From the NCBI GenBank assembly GCA_913049785.1, contig CAJWXP010000019.1, positions 1-39,995 of the forward strand: a stretch of DNA of 39,995 nt, read 5' to 3'. The DNA is from an uncultured Dehalococcoidia bacterium (GTDB taxonomy: Bacteria > Chloroflexota > Dehalococcoidia > Lucifugimonadales > UBA1127). A program made the translations under genes and the position numbers. Numbering within the stretch: the stretch's first letter is position 1; the number at the start of each line of letters is the position of its first letter. Below the pieces are notes generated by a model. It was not told where the DNA came from, ran no database searches, and saw only the letters and a program-made list of their open reading frames with translations. Of the stretch, positions 19,473 through 27,721 are shown piece by piece.

Positions 19473-20084
19473 ATGGAACAACCCACTCCCAAACTTCTTC
19501 TTGCTACAGGCAATCCCGGCAAAGCCCGTGAACTGGCAGAGTTGCTGAGGGGTGTGCCCTTCGAGATGGTATCGCTTCGGGATTTGAACCTGCCGACAGA
19601 GATCGATGAGCCCGCTGACACCTTCGAGGGGAATGCCATCATCAAGGCGGAATCCTATGCTCGTATGAGCGGACTACTGACGCTGGCCGACGACTCCGGC
19701 CTGGAGATCGATGCGCTGAACGGCCAGCCCGGCGTGCACTCGAAGCGGTTCGCCGGCGAGGATGCCACGGACGAGGGTCGCGTCCAGATCGTGCTACAAA
19801 GACTCGAAGATGTGCCCAGGGAGCAGCGGACAGCCCGATACCGATGCGTGTTGGCGATAGCAAGGCCGGACGGCGATACCGTAACGTGCGAGGGTATTTG
19901 TTCTGGTATCATTGGTCATGAGGTGCGGGGCAGCGGCGGCTTTGGATACGACCCCGTGTTCTACCTGCCGGAGTTCGATAAGACAGTCGCCGAACTGTCG
20001 CTAGAAGAAAAGAACCAGATCAGCCACCGCGCAAGAGCTGCCAAGCAGGCAGTCGAGTTGCTTAAAGGGCTGACCAATAGCTAA
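19473..20084 (+). CDS. rdgB: RdgB/HAM1 non-canonical purine NTP pyrophosphatase
   Basis: Hydrolyses (d)ITP and XTP to keep deaminated purines out of nucleic acids. The 203-residue product has LLLATGNPGKARELAELL, FEGNAIIKAESYARMSGLLTL in two parts (FEGNAIIKAE, SYARMSGLLTL), ADDSGLEIDALNGQPGVHS, and GSGGFGYDPVFYLPE, all standard. I start it at the ATG at 19473, which has AAGGTGAG 5 bases before it; an in-frame TTG at 19449 would add 8 residues without a ribosome site. Confidence 0.95.
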   Translation: MEQPTPKLLLATGNPGKARELAELLRGVPFEMVSLRDLNLPTEIDEPADTFEGNAIIKAESYARMSGLLTLADDSGLEIDALNGQPGVHSKRFAGEDATDEGRVQIVLQRLEDVPREQRTARYRCVLAIARPDGDTVTCEGICSGIIGHEVRGSGGFGYDPVFYLPEFDKTVAELSLEEKNQISHRARAAKQAVELLKGLTNS

Positions 20085-20117
20085 TTAGAATTACCGGACA
20101 CCAAGGGGAATCGGTAC

Positions 20118-21137
20118 ATGCCAGTAGACCAGCTAAATAGGCACCTGAAGGATCTGAGGATATCGGTCACAGACCGGTGTAACTTCCGATGCCCGTACTG
20201 CATGCCTGCTGAACTGTACGGTGAGCGCTACCAGTTCCTGCCTAAATCCCAGGTCATGACCTTTGAAGAGATCACCAGGATGGCTGGTATATTCGTGGGA
20301 TTGGGTGTCACCAAGCTCAGGCTCACGGGCGGCGAACCCCTGGTGCGCACGGAACTGGAAAAGCTGGTAGGTATGCTGTCCGGCATCGATGGTGTAGAAG
20401 ACATCGCCATGACCACCAACGGCTACCTCCTGGCACAGCATGCACAGACCCTGAAAGATGCCGGGCTCCACCGTGTCACGGTCAGCCTGGACAGCCTGGA
20501 CGATGCGGTGTTCCGCCAGCTCAACGGCAGGGACTTTGGTGTGGATTCTGTGCTGCAAGGGATACAGAGTGCCGCCGACGTCGGCCTCACGCCTATCAAG
20601 ATCAACTCAGTGGTGATGAAGGGCGTGAACGACCACACGGTGGCTGACCTGGCTCGTTGGTGTAAGGAGTCCGGGTACATCGCCCGGTTCATCGAATACA
20701 TGGATGTCGGCAACCTGAACGATTGGCAGTCGGATCAGGTCGTATCGGCGGCAGAGATACTGGAACGAATCGATGCCGAGTTGCCCATTGAAGCCGTGGA
20801 CCCCAACTACCCCGGCGAAGTAGCGAAGCGATGGCGATACAAGGACGGCAGCGGAGAGGTAGGCGTCATCGCGTCTGTATCCAGCCCCTTCTGCGGCGAC
20901 TGCACACGGGCACGGCTTTCCACAGATGGCAAGCTGTTCACCTGCCTCTTCGCCAGCACTGGGAAAGACCTGCTAGGACCGATGCGTGACGGTGCAAGCG
21001 ATGAGGAGATGGCAGACATCATCAGCGGCATCTGGTCACTTCGCACGGATAGGTATTCTGAGTTGCGTGCCTCGATCCAAAATCCTCTATCGGTCGAGGT
21101 CAAACCCAAAGTGGAGATGTTCAAGATCGGTGGATGA
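20118..21137 (+). CDS. moaA: GTP 3',8-cyclase MoaA (molybdenum cofactor synthesis)
   Basis: Radical SAM enzyme that converts GTP to 3',8-cyclo-GTP, the first step of molybdopterin synthesis. The 339 residues show the N-terminal cluster motif CNFRCPYC, the SAM segment LRLTGGEPLVR, and the C-terminal cluster FCGDCTRARLSTDGKLFTC (C-x2-C-x13-C). The chain ends in Gly-Gly, as in active MoaA proteins. It lies 33 bases after rdgB and 39 bases before the moaC fusion, whose product acts next in the pathway. Confidence 0.96.
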   Translation: MPVDQLNRHLKDLRISVTDRCNFRCPYCMPAELYGERYQFLPKSQVMTFEEITRMAGIFVGLGVTKLRLTGGEPLVRTELEKLVGMLSGIDGVEDIAMTTNGYLLAQHAQTLKDAGLHRVTVSLDSLDDAVFRQLNGRDFGVDSVLQGIQSAADVGLTPIKINSVVMKGVNDHTVADLARWCKESGYIARFIEYMDVGNLNDWQSDQVVSAAEILERIDAELPIEAVDPNYPGEVAKRWRYKDGSGEVGVIASVSSPFCGDCTRARLSTDGKLFTCLFASTGKDLLGPMRDGASDEEMADIISGIWSLRTDRYSELRASIQNPLSVEVKPKVEMFKIGG

Positions 21138-21176
21138 GGAGCGCGAGGGGCACACCTTCAACCTGGAGGGTGAGTA

Positions 21177-22190
21177 ATGACAGAACTGTACACCGCTGGA
21201 TCATATAACCGGGAGAAGCACCTGGGCGGCTGGGGCGTGCTTCTTGTTGATAACGACACTCGTACACTGCTCTCCGGTATGGAGGCAGACGCCTCCGCCG
21301 ACCGCATGGAACTCACAGCTGCAATTTCTGGTATTGAAACGCTCCCTCCCGGCAGTCACCTCACTATAACTAGCGACAACCAGTATCTCGTATACACCAT
21401 GACTCAGGGTTGGCGACGGTGGCAGGACTATGAGCGCTGGGACCGCCTGGACGGCCTGTGCCGTGAGCGTGTCGTCGACTGGGTTTGGCGGCAGGAGCCG
21501 CCAGCACCGCCAGAGAACGAGTTCGTTTGGGCACAGGCAGAGTGGGAGTCCGGCGGCCGTACGGAATCGCCGAAAGCTGCCGAGTTCTTTGGCAAGAAGA
21601 CCACCGTGGACGTGAAAGAGGCCGAGACACCACCGGATGAGGAGCCTGTTTTGATTGCTGATGAGCCGCTTGATGAGCCCGAATCTCCCGAGTCCCCCGA
21701 ATCTCCAGAGCCTGCTGCTGAGTTGACGCACCTGGATGCAGAAGGCCACGCCCAAATGGTGGATGTTGGAGGCAAGGCGGTGACGGAGCGCGAGGCGGTA
21801 GCCAAAGGCAGTGTTGTCATGCGGCCTGAAACGTTGGCGCTCGTAGCTGCGGGGGAGCTTGAAAAGGGCGACGCGCTCGCAACCGCAAGGATTGCGGGCA
21901 TCATGGCGGCAAAGCAGGCGCCATCGTTGATTCCGCTGTGCCACCCGATCCCGTTAAGCCACGTCGCGGTGGAGTTGGAGTTGGATGAGGCAGCGTCCAC
22001 GGTGCACATCACAGCCACGGTACGTACCAATGCCCAGACGGGCGTTGAGATGGAGGCGATGACGGCGGTAAGTGTGGCCGCATTGACCATCTACGATATG
22101 TGCAAAGCCGTGGATAGAGGCATCCGCATTGAGGCCGTCCGGCTGGTGCGTAAGACTGGTGGTAAGAGCGGTGACATCATTCTGGAGTGA
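21177..22190 (+). CDS. moaC: RNase H-like domain fused to MoaC (cyclic pyranopterin monophosphate synthase)
   Basis: A 337-residue fusion. Residues 185-337 are a full Moa[56 protein letters not shown] and KTGGKSGD cover the active site that makes cyclic pyranopterin monophosphate from the MoaA product. Residues 1-140 resemble RNase [23 protein letters not shown] (E45) and [17 protein letters not shown] (D67). The first catalytic Asp is Ala7, and the late His/Asp region (WESGG...AAEFF) lacks a clear match, so it is probably not a nuclease. An acidic linker with [12 protein letters not shown] joins the halves. GGAGGGTGAG precedes the ATG, so the long form is the intended start; there is no stop or frameshift at the junction. 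Confidence 0.9.
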   Translation: MTELYTAGSYNREKHLGGWGVLLVDNDTRTLLSGMEADASADRMELTAAISGIETLPPGSHLTITSDNQYLVYTMTQGWRRWQDYERWDRLDGLCRERVVDWVWRQEPPAPPENEFVWAQAEWESGGRTESPKAAEFFGKKTTVDVKEAETPPDEEPVLIADEPLDEPESPESPESPEPAAELTHLDAEGHAQMVDVGGKAVTEREAVAKGSVVMRPETLALVAAGELEKGDALATARIAGIMAAKQAPSLIPLCHPIPLSHVAVELELDEAASTVHITATVRTNAQTGVEMEAMTAVSVAALTIYDMCKAVDRGIRIEAVRLVRKTGGKSGDIILE

Positions 22191-23177
22191 TCAGTTCAGG
22201 TAGCTGTCCAGAAGTCGCTGAATCTCGTCGACGTGCACGGCGTAGAAGATGCCTACCACCCGCTGGCCGCCTTCTGTGGTCACCAACACGCTCTGGTTCA
22301 TGCCAACGACTCTGCCCTGTCCATCCACCACTGGGCCACCGCTATCTCCGGGGTCCATCGCTGCGTCGACCTGAAGACGTCTTCCACCCTGGCTACGAAA
22401 GTCCACGATCTGTGAAAGGACTCCGTTCTTCGCTGCGGCTCCCCCGACTGAACCATCGGGGTACGTAGCACGCCCACCTCCAAACCCCAGAACCATAACT
22501 TCCTCGCCTATGGATTCGGTGGTAATGGATCGCATTGGGAGAACGTCCAACGAGACGATGCTGGAATTGAACGAGATGAATGCGATGTCCCGGATGGAGT
22601 CGGTCTTGACCACGCTACCGGTGAAGGGTGGCAGAAAGGCGCGGCGCACGGTGACCACGTTCTGGGTGCCCACCACATGCTGGTTTGTTGCTATCAATCC
22701 TTCAGCAATCACCCAACCGGTGCCTGCGCCGTTACGGGTCTCAATGTAGACGACTGATCCCGCTACTTCCTGGTATACGTCCACAAACGACGCTGCGATG
22801 GCGGAAGCCGTTGGAGTAGGTTGCGGTGTTGGCGGGGGCTGAGGGGTTGGAGTAGGCGCCGGCGTTGGTGCGGGTTGAGGAGTGGGCGTGGGTTGAGGAG
22901 TGGGCGTGGGTGGGAAGGTGACCGGCGTAGCAGTCGGTAGTGGCGTCGGGATAGGCAACGGTGTGGGGAATGTCACGGGAGTTGCAGTCGGAGGAATGGT
23001 CGCAGGGGTCGCCGTTGGTTGGGGCGTTGCCGTGGCGATGCCAGCGATGGCAGTGGCGATCTTAGCCTCGGTTGTCGCGTCGATCTCCTCTGTTGATGGG
23101 CCGCAAGCTGCAAGCATGACGAGCAGCATCGCCGCCAACGCAGGGAGCAGTCGAGCCGACGTACGATGCCTCGCCAT
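22191..23177 (-). CDS. Lipoprotein trypsin-like serine protease with PT-rich linker
   Basis: A 328-residue secreted lipoprotein. The signal ends in the lipobox LAAC (C25). Residues ~50-125 are a Pro/Thr repeat linker that should hold the catalytic domain away from the membrane. Residues 130-328 form an S1C/DegP-like trypsin fold with His167 (TNQHVVG), Asp197 (RDIAF) and Ser279 (GDSGGPV); no PDZ domain is present. Substrate is unknown; extracytoplasmic protein quality control is the likely role. Its stop abuts the moaC stop in TGATCA, and its ATG overlaps the upstream stop by one base, so it is the second gene of a two-gene operon. Confidence 0.88.
   Translation of the reverse strand: MARHRTSARLLPALAAMLLVMLAACGPSTEEIDATTEAKIATAIAGIATATPQPTATPATIPPTATPVTFPTPLPIPTPLPTATPVTFPPTPTPQPTPTPQPAPTPAPTPTPQPPPTPQPTPTASAIAASFVDVYQEVAGSVVYIETRNGAGTGWVIAEGLIATNQHVVGTQNVVTVRRAFLPPFTGSVVKTDSIRDIAFISFNSSIVSLDVLPMRSITTESIGEEVMVLGFGGGRATYPDGSVGGAAAKNGVLSQIVDFRSQGGRRLQVDAAMDPGDSGGPVVDGQGRVVGMNQSVLVTTEGGQRVVGIFYAVHVDEIQRLLDSYLN
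22803..23034. repeat. Pro/Thr-coding tandem repeats within the protease gene
   Basis: Irregular short repeats encode the PT-rich linker. The clearest is an exact 18-base tandem, GGTTGAGGAGTGGGCGTG, at 22873-22890 and 22891-22908. Such DNA can change length by slippage. It is coding, not a CRISPR or intergenic array. Confidence 0.7.
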
Positions 23178-23989
23178 CAGTCGGAACCCCCGGCTTGCGC
23201 CAGCGTTCGCTCCACCTCATCGTTCAGACAGATAGGCGAGGTAGGTGTGCCGTCGGAATCCACCACCAGCCGGTCTGCAATGCTCAGTCTGCCGGATGCA
23301 AAGACCTTTAGCGTCTCCAACAGCAATGGGCGTTCACGCCGCAGCCCCTCAGCCCGAATGTGTTGGAGTAGCGGGAGTTCCTCGCCATGCTTCTCCTTGA
23401 GAGCGTCGATGTCCTTCCCGGCTACTGCTGCCCACAGGTCATCGAACCCCTGGCCATGGATGGGGAAGCTGACGTAGGAGGCGGGCGGGCCTCGATCCAG
23501 GTCTTCTGTGGCGATGTGGATTATCGTTCCGGATTCGGAAGCCCTGTTTTCTATGAGCTCCCAGATAACCTGCTGCCATGTGCCGATGGGGCCGTCCGGC
23601 GTAGCGGGATGTAGGTTAAGGGAAACGTGCTTTTGGGCCATTTCCGCGCCAAAAATGAGGCCGTACCCTGCCAGTACGTTGAGGTCTGTGGTTAGCTCCG
23701 CCAGCAAGGCCATCACCTCACGGTCGTACGCTTCCCTCACACTGGCCAAGTTCGGCGCGCCCTGCTCCTTGCGGAACCGCTGTGAGGAATGGGTCACGAG
23801 GGGGATGTCGTAGCTCTGAACGAGCGTCATATACTCGTCGCTACCGGAGTGCTCACCGGGCTCTCGATTGCAGAAGACGAAGGCGATCTCTGCGTCCAAT
23901 TCCCCGCGTTGTATGGCGTCAGCGACAACCGAAAGGAGGCCACGTGAACCTCCACCGCGTCCGGTGCTGAACCAGCCAAGGCGAAGCAT
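23177..23989 (-). CDS. Formyltransferase-like protein (PurN/Fmt N-terminal fold)
   Basis: A 270-residue protein of the formyltransferase family. It has [15 protein letters not shown] near the start in place of the usual GN-type loop, [12 protein letters not shown], and the catalytic-type residues Asn125 and His127 in SLNLHPATP and Asp165 in [10 protein letters not shown], in the spacing seen in PurN and Fmt. The rest is divergent and a C-terminal ~60-residue extension is unlike PurN, so it may be a specialised formyltransferase or hydrolase and not the purine enzyme. I chose the ATG at 23989, which has AAAGGA 7 bases upstream; the open frame extends 11 codons further. It precedes the protease with a one-base overlap. 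Confidence 0.75.
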   Translation of the reverse strand: MLRLGWFSTGRGGGSRGLLSVVADAIQRGELDAEIAFVFCNREPGEHSGSDEYMTLVQSYDIPLVTHSSQRFRKEQGAPNLASVREAYDREVMALLAELTTDLNVLAGYGLIFGAEMAQKHVSLNLHPATPDGPIGTWQQVIWELIENRASESGTIIHIATEDLDRGPPASYVSFPIHGQGFDDLWAAVAGKDIDALKEKHGEELPLLQHIRAEGLRRERPLLLETLKVFASGRLSIADRLVVDSDGTPTSPICLNDEVERTLAQAGGSD

Positions 23990-24061
23990 GCGGTGTCCTT
24001 TACCAACGGTGTTGAACGCCACAGTAGTGTGGCAGATTCAGCCCTTGAAGGAAAGAGAACC

Positions 24062-24070
24062 TGCTATTAT
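24062..24070 (+). promoter_or_regulatory. Extended -10 promoter of the ThiO-like gene
   Basis: TGCTATTAT, an extended -10, lies 33 bases before the ATG. A TTGAAG 14 bases upstream of the hexamer is too close for a normal -35. The site sits between the divergent formyltransferase-like and ThiO-like genes. Confidence 0.5.
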
Positions 24071-24103
24071 TGGCCCACAAATCACCCATAAAACGGAGAA
24101 GAC

Positions 24104-25222
24104 ATGGCACAGCACCTCACATCTGCTGAAGTAGTCATCGTAGGCGGGGGAATAGCGGGATGCGCCGTGGCTTACTACCTAACGACCCTTGGCGTAAAGC
24201 CCATTGTGGTTGAGCGAGAGGGCGTCGCCAGCGCGGCCTCCGGGTTTGCGCAGGGTGGTCTGTACGTCATGTCAGGCGCTGGGCTGGACGGCCCCCTATT
24301 TCCCTTCGCCGTTGAGAGCGTGCGTCTGCACCATGAGCTGTACCCGACGCTGAAAGAGGAGACGGGTTTGGACACACTCCTCGCCTCAAAACCCGTGTTG
24401 GCAGCGGCCTTGAGCGATGCGGACGTTGCTGAGCTGCAAGCACGGCAGGTCTGGCAGATGGAAAAGGGGTTCACCGCGCAGTGGCTGGACGAAGCTGCTG
24501 TCAGGAAAATGGTGCCGGGCATCGGGCCCGAGGTAATCGGGGCACTGGTCACTGAGAATACGTGGGTTCTGGAGAGCGATGTTTTGACGAACGCGCTCAT
24601 GCAGGCAGCCGAAAAACGAGGCGCTGAGTTCCGCATCGGCGATGTGGAAGGCCTGGAATGGGAAGGCGATCGAATCACAGGCGTTCGATTAGCCGATGGA
24701 ACAATCGCCTGCCGAAACGTGGTGCTGGCCCTTGGCCCATGGTCGGCGCACCTGAAAGACTGGATCGGCGTAGATGTCCCGGTGCAGCCCATTAAAGGAG
24801 AGATATTACGATTACGTTCGGAGCACCCTCCGGCGATGCCGCACATCGCCTGGCACGACAGCTACATGGTCAAGAAACCTGACGGTCTGCTGTGGGCTGG
24901 CACAACAGAGGACGAGACGGGTTTCGATAGAGAACCTACGGCGTCGGCTGTACAGCGGATATTGGCAGGAGCTGCGCGCATCTACCCGGCCATCGTTGAT
25001 GCGAAGATCGAGGCACACACTGCCTGCCTTCGCCCTGTGACGCCCGACAACGCTCCGATCATTGGAGCAGTGCCTGGCAAGCAGGGTGTGTACATCGCCA
25101 CCGGTGGAGGACGCAAGGGCATCCTGTCCGGCCCGGCTATCGGGAAGTCGGTGGCGGAGATCATCGTTCATGGCAAGACCGATCTACCTGCAGCGCCTTT
25201 GGGGCTGGACCGCTTCATGTAG
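24104..25222 (+). CDS. FAD-dependent amine oxidoreductase (glycine oxidase ThiO / DAO family)
   Basis: A 372-residue flavoprotein of the DAO superfamily. It opens with the dinucleotide fold EVVIVGGGIAGCAVAYYL and VVERE at the end of beta 2; later come VVLALGPWSAHL, VQPIKGEILRLR, and CLRPVTPDNAPIIGAVPG with GVYIATGGGRKGILSGPAIG near the end in two parts, a pattern typical of glycine/sarcosine oxidases. Substrate cannot be fixed from sequence; no thiamine genes are nearby, so a ThiO role is only possible. GGAGAAG lies just before the ATG. Confidence 0.85.
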   Translation: MAQHLTSAEVVIVGGGIAGCAVAYYLTTLGVKPIVVEREGVASAASGFAQGGLYVMSGAGLDGPLFPFAVESVRLHHELYPTLKEETGLDTLLASKPVLAAALSDADVAELQARQVWQMEKGFTAQWLDEAAVRKMVPGIGPEVIGALVTENTWVLESDVLTNALMQAAEKRGAEFRIGDVEGLEWEGDRITGVRLADGTIACRNVVLALGPWSAHLKDWIGVDVPVQPIKGEILRLRSEHPPAMPHIAWHDSYMVKKPDGLLWAGTTEDETGFDREPTASAVQRILAGAARIYPAIVDAKIEAHTACLRPVTPDNAPIIGAVPGKQGVYIATGGGRKGILSGPAIGKSVAEIIVHGKTDLPAAPLGLDRFM

Positions 25223-25419
25223 GACGACCCTTAGGGTCTTTGGCTGCATGGAGGAGTTCAACGTGAAGCGTCTATATAACGTAGAGGTTGCCAGCTAGAT
25301 CAGAATAAAAGGTGCAACGTCAGCCTGGACCCAGGGCCAAGCCTTGGCTGGTTGGCGAATAATGCGGGCTCAGGTAGACTGAGAGTTACAGGCGTGTATC
25401 GCCTTTATAGGAGCAACAA
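25223..25419 (+). other. Intergenic region before aroQ with hairpin repeats
   Basis: These 197 bases hold no convincing gene. CCTGGacCCAGG followed by GCCAAGcCTTGGC at 25324-25350 gives two small back-to-back hairpins related to the dispersed repeat described elsewhere. GGAG lies before the aroQ GTG. I could not pick a promoter with confidence. Confidence 0.5.
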
Positions 25420-25866
25420 GTGCGAATCCTGCTGATAAACGGGCCTAACTTGAACGCGCTGGGTCAACGCGACCCCACTCTCTACGGCACTATGACGCTG
25501 CCGGAGATCGAGGCTGCGGTGGTCGCTGGTGGCGAGGAGCTAGACACGGAAGTCGTGTGCTTCCAGTCCAACAGTGAAGGCGCGATCGTCGATTACATCC
25601 AGGAACAGACGCCGAACGCTCAGGGGATCATCATCAACGGTGGCGCACTGAGCCACTATGGCCTTTCGTTGCGAGATGCTCTGTCTGACACCGGTTTGCC
25701 GGTGGTCGAAGTCCATCTTTCCAACATCCACGCCAGGGAGTCATGGCGACAGCGTTCCGTCACGGGTAGCGTGGCCAAAGGGGTCATTGCAGGCCTGGGC
25801 TGGAGCGGCTATATGTACGCCCTAGACTACCTGGTCACCGAAATTACACAGGGGAGCGGGCAATGA
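25420..25866 (+). CDS. aroQ: 3-dehydroquinate dehydratase, type II
   Basis: Dehydrates 3-dehydroquinate in the shikimate pathway, forming a dodecamer in most species. The 148-residue product has ILLINGPNLNALGQRDPTLYG with the catalytic tyrosine on the flexible lid (read as ILLINGPNLN, ALGQRDPTLYG), IIINGGALSHYGLSLRDAL, and VEVHLSNIHARE with the catalytic His region. The usual NPGAYTH reads NGGALSH, a modest variation. The start is GTG with TAGGAG upstream; its end overlaps pepP as ATGA. Confidence 0.94.
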   Translation: MRILLINGPNLNALGQRDPTLYGTMTLPEIEAAVVAGGEELDTEVVCFQSNSEGAIVDYIQEQTPNAQGIIINGGALSHYGLSLRDALSDTGLPVVEVHLSNIHARESWRQRSVTGSVAKGVIAGLGWSGYMYALDYLVTEITQGSGQ

Positions 25867-26948
25867 ACAATCGATTGGAACGGTTACGAACCAAACTTTC
25901 CGAGAATGATTTGGATGCCATTTTCGTGTCCTCGCCGGAAAATCGCCGGTATCTCTCTGGCTTCTCCGGCTCAGCCGGGTTTCTGATCATCAGCAAAGAC
26001 GCCGCGGTGTTGGCTACAGACTTCAGGTACGTGGAGCAGGCAGGACAGCAGTCGCCTGACTTTAGAGTGCACCGCATCAGTGGCGGGATGACCTGGTTGC
26101 CGGAACTCTTTTCCGAGCTTGGCATCAAGCGTGTGGGATTTGAGAGCGGAGACCTGACCGTTGCCGGACATCAGACCATCATCAACGTGCTCAAGGATGA
26201 TGCGGTGGCCAAAGAAGTCAGCATGGTGAGCACATCGCAGTTCATTGAACCGCTACGGATGGTGAAGGAGCCGGAGGAGCTTGCCCTGATCACCAGGGCT
26301 ATGGAGATTTCCGACCACGCATTCCAGGTTGTTACACCGTTGATCGAGGTTGGTGACACAGAGCAGTCCGTGGCCTGGAAGATGGAAATAGTAATGCGTG
26401 AAGCGGGCGCCGAGGCGCTGGCGTTCGAGACGATTGTGGCTTCTGGCCCAAACTCGGCAAAGCCGCACCACCACCCTTCAGACCGAAAGATCCAAAGCGG
26501 TGAACCGATAGTCATCGACTTCGGTGCACGGTACGAGGGTTACAACAGCGATATGACCCGTACTATTTGCTTAGGCGAGCCAGACGAGACGTTCCGCATC
26601 GTGTACGACACGGTGCTGGCAGCGCAGATGACTGCCTCAGTCACGGTGCTTCCGACCATGACCTCCGGGGAGGCCGACGGCATCGCGCGAGAGATCATTG
26701 AGAACGCGGGCTACGGTGAGCAGTTCGGCCACAGCTTGGGCCACGGCATCGGACTGGCTGTGCATGAATACCCTCGAGTCGGCCCACGCTCTGACGATCC
26801 CTTGGTGGATGGCACGGTCTTCACCATCGAACCGGGTATATACATCCCTGGTTGGGGCGGCGTCCGAATAGAGGACACGGTCATCATGGAGGGTGGTAAG
26901 GTACGGTCACTGACCACATCGCACAAGAACGAAAACCCAAGGGCATAA
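25863..26948 (+). CDS. pepP: Xaa-Pro aminopeptidase family (M24 metallopeptidase)
   Basis: A 361-residue M24 peptidase that removes residues before proline or cleaves Xaa-Pro dipeptides. An N-terminal creatinase-like domain (about 1-130) is followed by the pita-bread domain with metal ligands: two Asp in IDFGARYEGYNSDMTRT, His in GHSLGHGIGLAVHE, Glu in FTIEPGIYIPGWGG and Glu in VRIEDTV. All five ligands are visible. It overlaps aroQ by ATGA and precedes efp, a very common bacterial order (aroQ-pepP-efp). The choice between pepP and pepQ cannot be made. Confidence 0.9.
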   Translation: MNNRLERLRTKLSENDLDAIFVSSPENRRYLSGFSGSAGFLIISKDAAVLATDFRYVEQAGQQSPDFRVHRISGGMTWLPELFSELGIKRVGFESGDLTVAGHQTIINVLKDDAVAKEVSMVSTSQFIEPLRMVKEPEELALITRAMEISDHAFQVVTPLIEVGDTEQSVAWKMEIVMREAGAEALAFETIVASGPNSAKPHHHPSDRKIQSGEPIVIDFGARYEGYNSDMTRTICLGEPDETFRIVYDTVLAAQMTASVTVLPTMTSGEADGIAREIIENAGYGEQFGHSLGHGIGLAVHEYPRVGPRSDDPLVDGTVFTIEPGIYIPGWGGVRIEDTVIMEGGKVRSLTTSHKNENPRA

Positions 26949-26988
26949 CCAGGATTTAGTCCTGGACCTAAATGACCTGACGGTTACC
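26949..26988 (+). repeat. Two-module dispersed repeat after pepP
   Basis: CCAGGAtttagTCCTGG (26949-26965) plus ACC is the hairpin module; CCTGACGGTTACC (26976-26988) is the second module. This is the most compact full copy of the family in the window and sits between pepP and efp. Confidence 0.65.
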
Positions 26989-27042
26989 CAAGTGAAGCCT
27001 AATCTAGGCGAGACGACCACGGAGCAGCGCCAAGGAGAAAAA

Positions 27043-27612
27043 ATGGCAGAGACGATCAATTACAACGAGATCCGCAGAGGGCTCAACATTGAGTTGGACG
27101 GAGACGCCTACCAGATCGTTGAGTTCAAACACGTCTACATGCAGCAGCGGGCCCCAACGCTGACACTGAAAGTGCGCCAGCTTCGTACGGGCAAGATGTT
27201 TGAACGGAACATGCCGGGAAGCCAGCGACTTACCGTGGCGGACGTGGAAGAAAATGAAGCCCAGTACCTCTACAACGATGGTCAGGCCTATATCTTCATG
27301 GACAATGAGACCTTTGAGCAGTTCCCGTTGACCGATGCGCAATTGGGAGACCAGTCCAAGTACCTGAAGGAAGGCGAGAACATCACCGTTGTTTCGTTTA
27401 AAGGCGACCCTGTCAGCGTTGAGCTCGCAATGACTGTGGAGCTTGAGGTCACGGAGACGGCCCCGGCGTTCAAAGGCGATACCGCCCAGGCGGGCCGCAA
27501 GCCGGCGACCCTCTCCACCGGCGCGCAGGTCAAAGTGCCAATGCACATCGTCACGGGCCAGACGGTGAAGGTGGACACAAGGACCGGGGAGTACCTGTCG
27601 CTGGTCTCCTAG
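27043..27612 (+). CDS. efp: Translation elongation factor P with variant acceptor loop
   Basis: EF-P relieves ribosome stalling at consecutive prolines. The 189-residue protein has three beta domains: KOW-like start INYNEIRRGLNIELDG, middle ENEAQYLYNDGQAYIFMD, and the C-terminal GAQVKVPMHIVTGQTVKVDT with TGEYLSLVS. The domain I loop that normally carries a modified lysine (PGKG) or arginine reads HVYMQQRAPTLTLKVRQL, so the tip residue is Gln or Arg. I start at the ATG at 27043, with AAGGAG a few bases upstream; the open frame begins 17 codons earlier. Confidence 0.95.
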   Translation: MAETINYNEIRRGLNIELDGDAYQIVEFKHVYMQQRAPTLTLKVRQLRTGKMFERNMPGSQRLTVADVEENEAQYLYNDGQAYIFMDNETFEQFPLTDAQLGDQSKYLKEGENITVVSFKGDPVSVELAMTVELEVTETAPAFKGDTAQAGRKPATLSTGAQVKVPMHIVTGQTVKVDTRTGEYLSLVS

Positions 27613-27615
27613 CAG

Positions 27616-27631
27616 CCAGGGTGAACCCTGG
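27616..27631 (+). repeat. Hairpin module of the dispersed repeat after efp
   Basis: CCAGGG tgaa CCCTGG followed by ACCC, 3 bases after the efp stop. It matches the hairpin-plus-GGACC module found at 26949, 30900, 35309 and 38201. It may also act as a 3' end hairpin; no T run follows. The rest of the 109-base gap to xseA shows nothing recognisable. Confidence 0.6.
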
Positions 27632-27721
27632 ACCCAAGCTGATCGTGTTTATCCCATTCGATTCTGTGGATTCCTAAAAGCATAGCGCTCCTCGTCCCAT
27701 CATCCTGATTGAGCACAAAAC

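Noticed and set aside
22803-23034. CRISPR-like or intergenic tandem array
   Set aside because: The repeats are short, uneven and in frame within the protease gene, encoding a Pro/Thr linker.
25249-25296. 15-codon open frame starting MEEFNVKRLYN before aroQ
   Set aside because: Too short, with no ribosome site and no sign of a leader-peptide attenuator.
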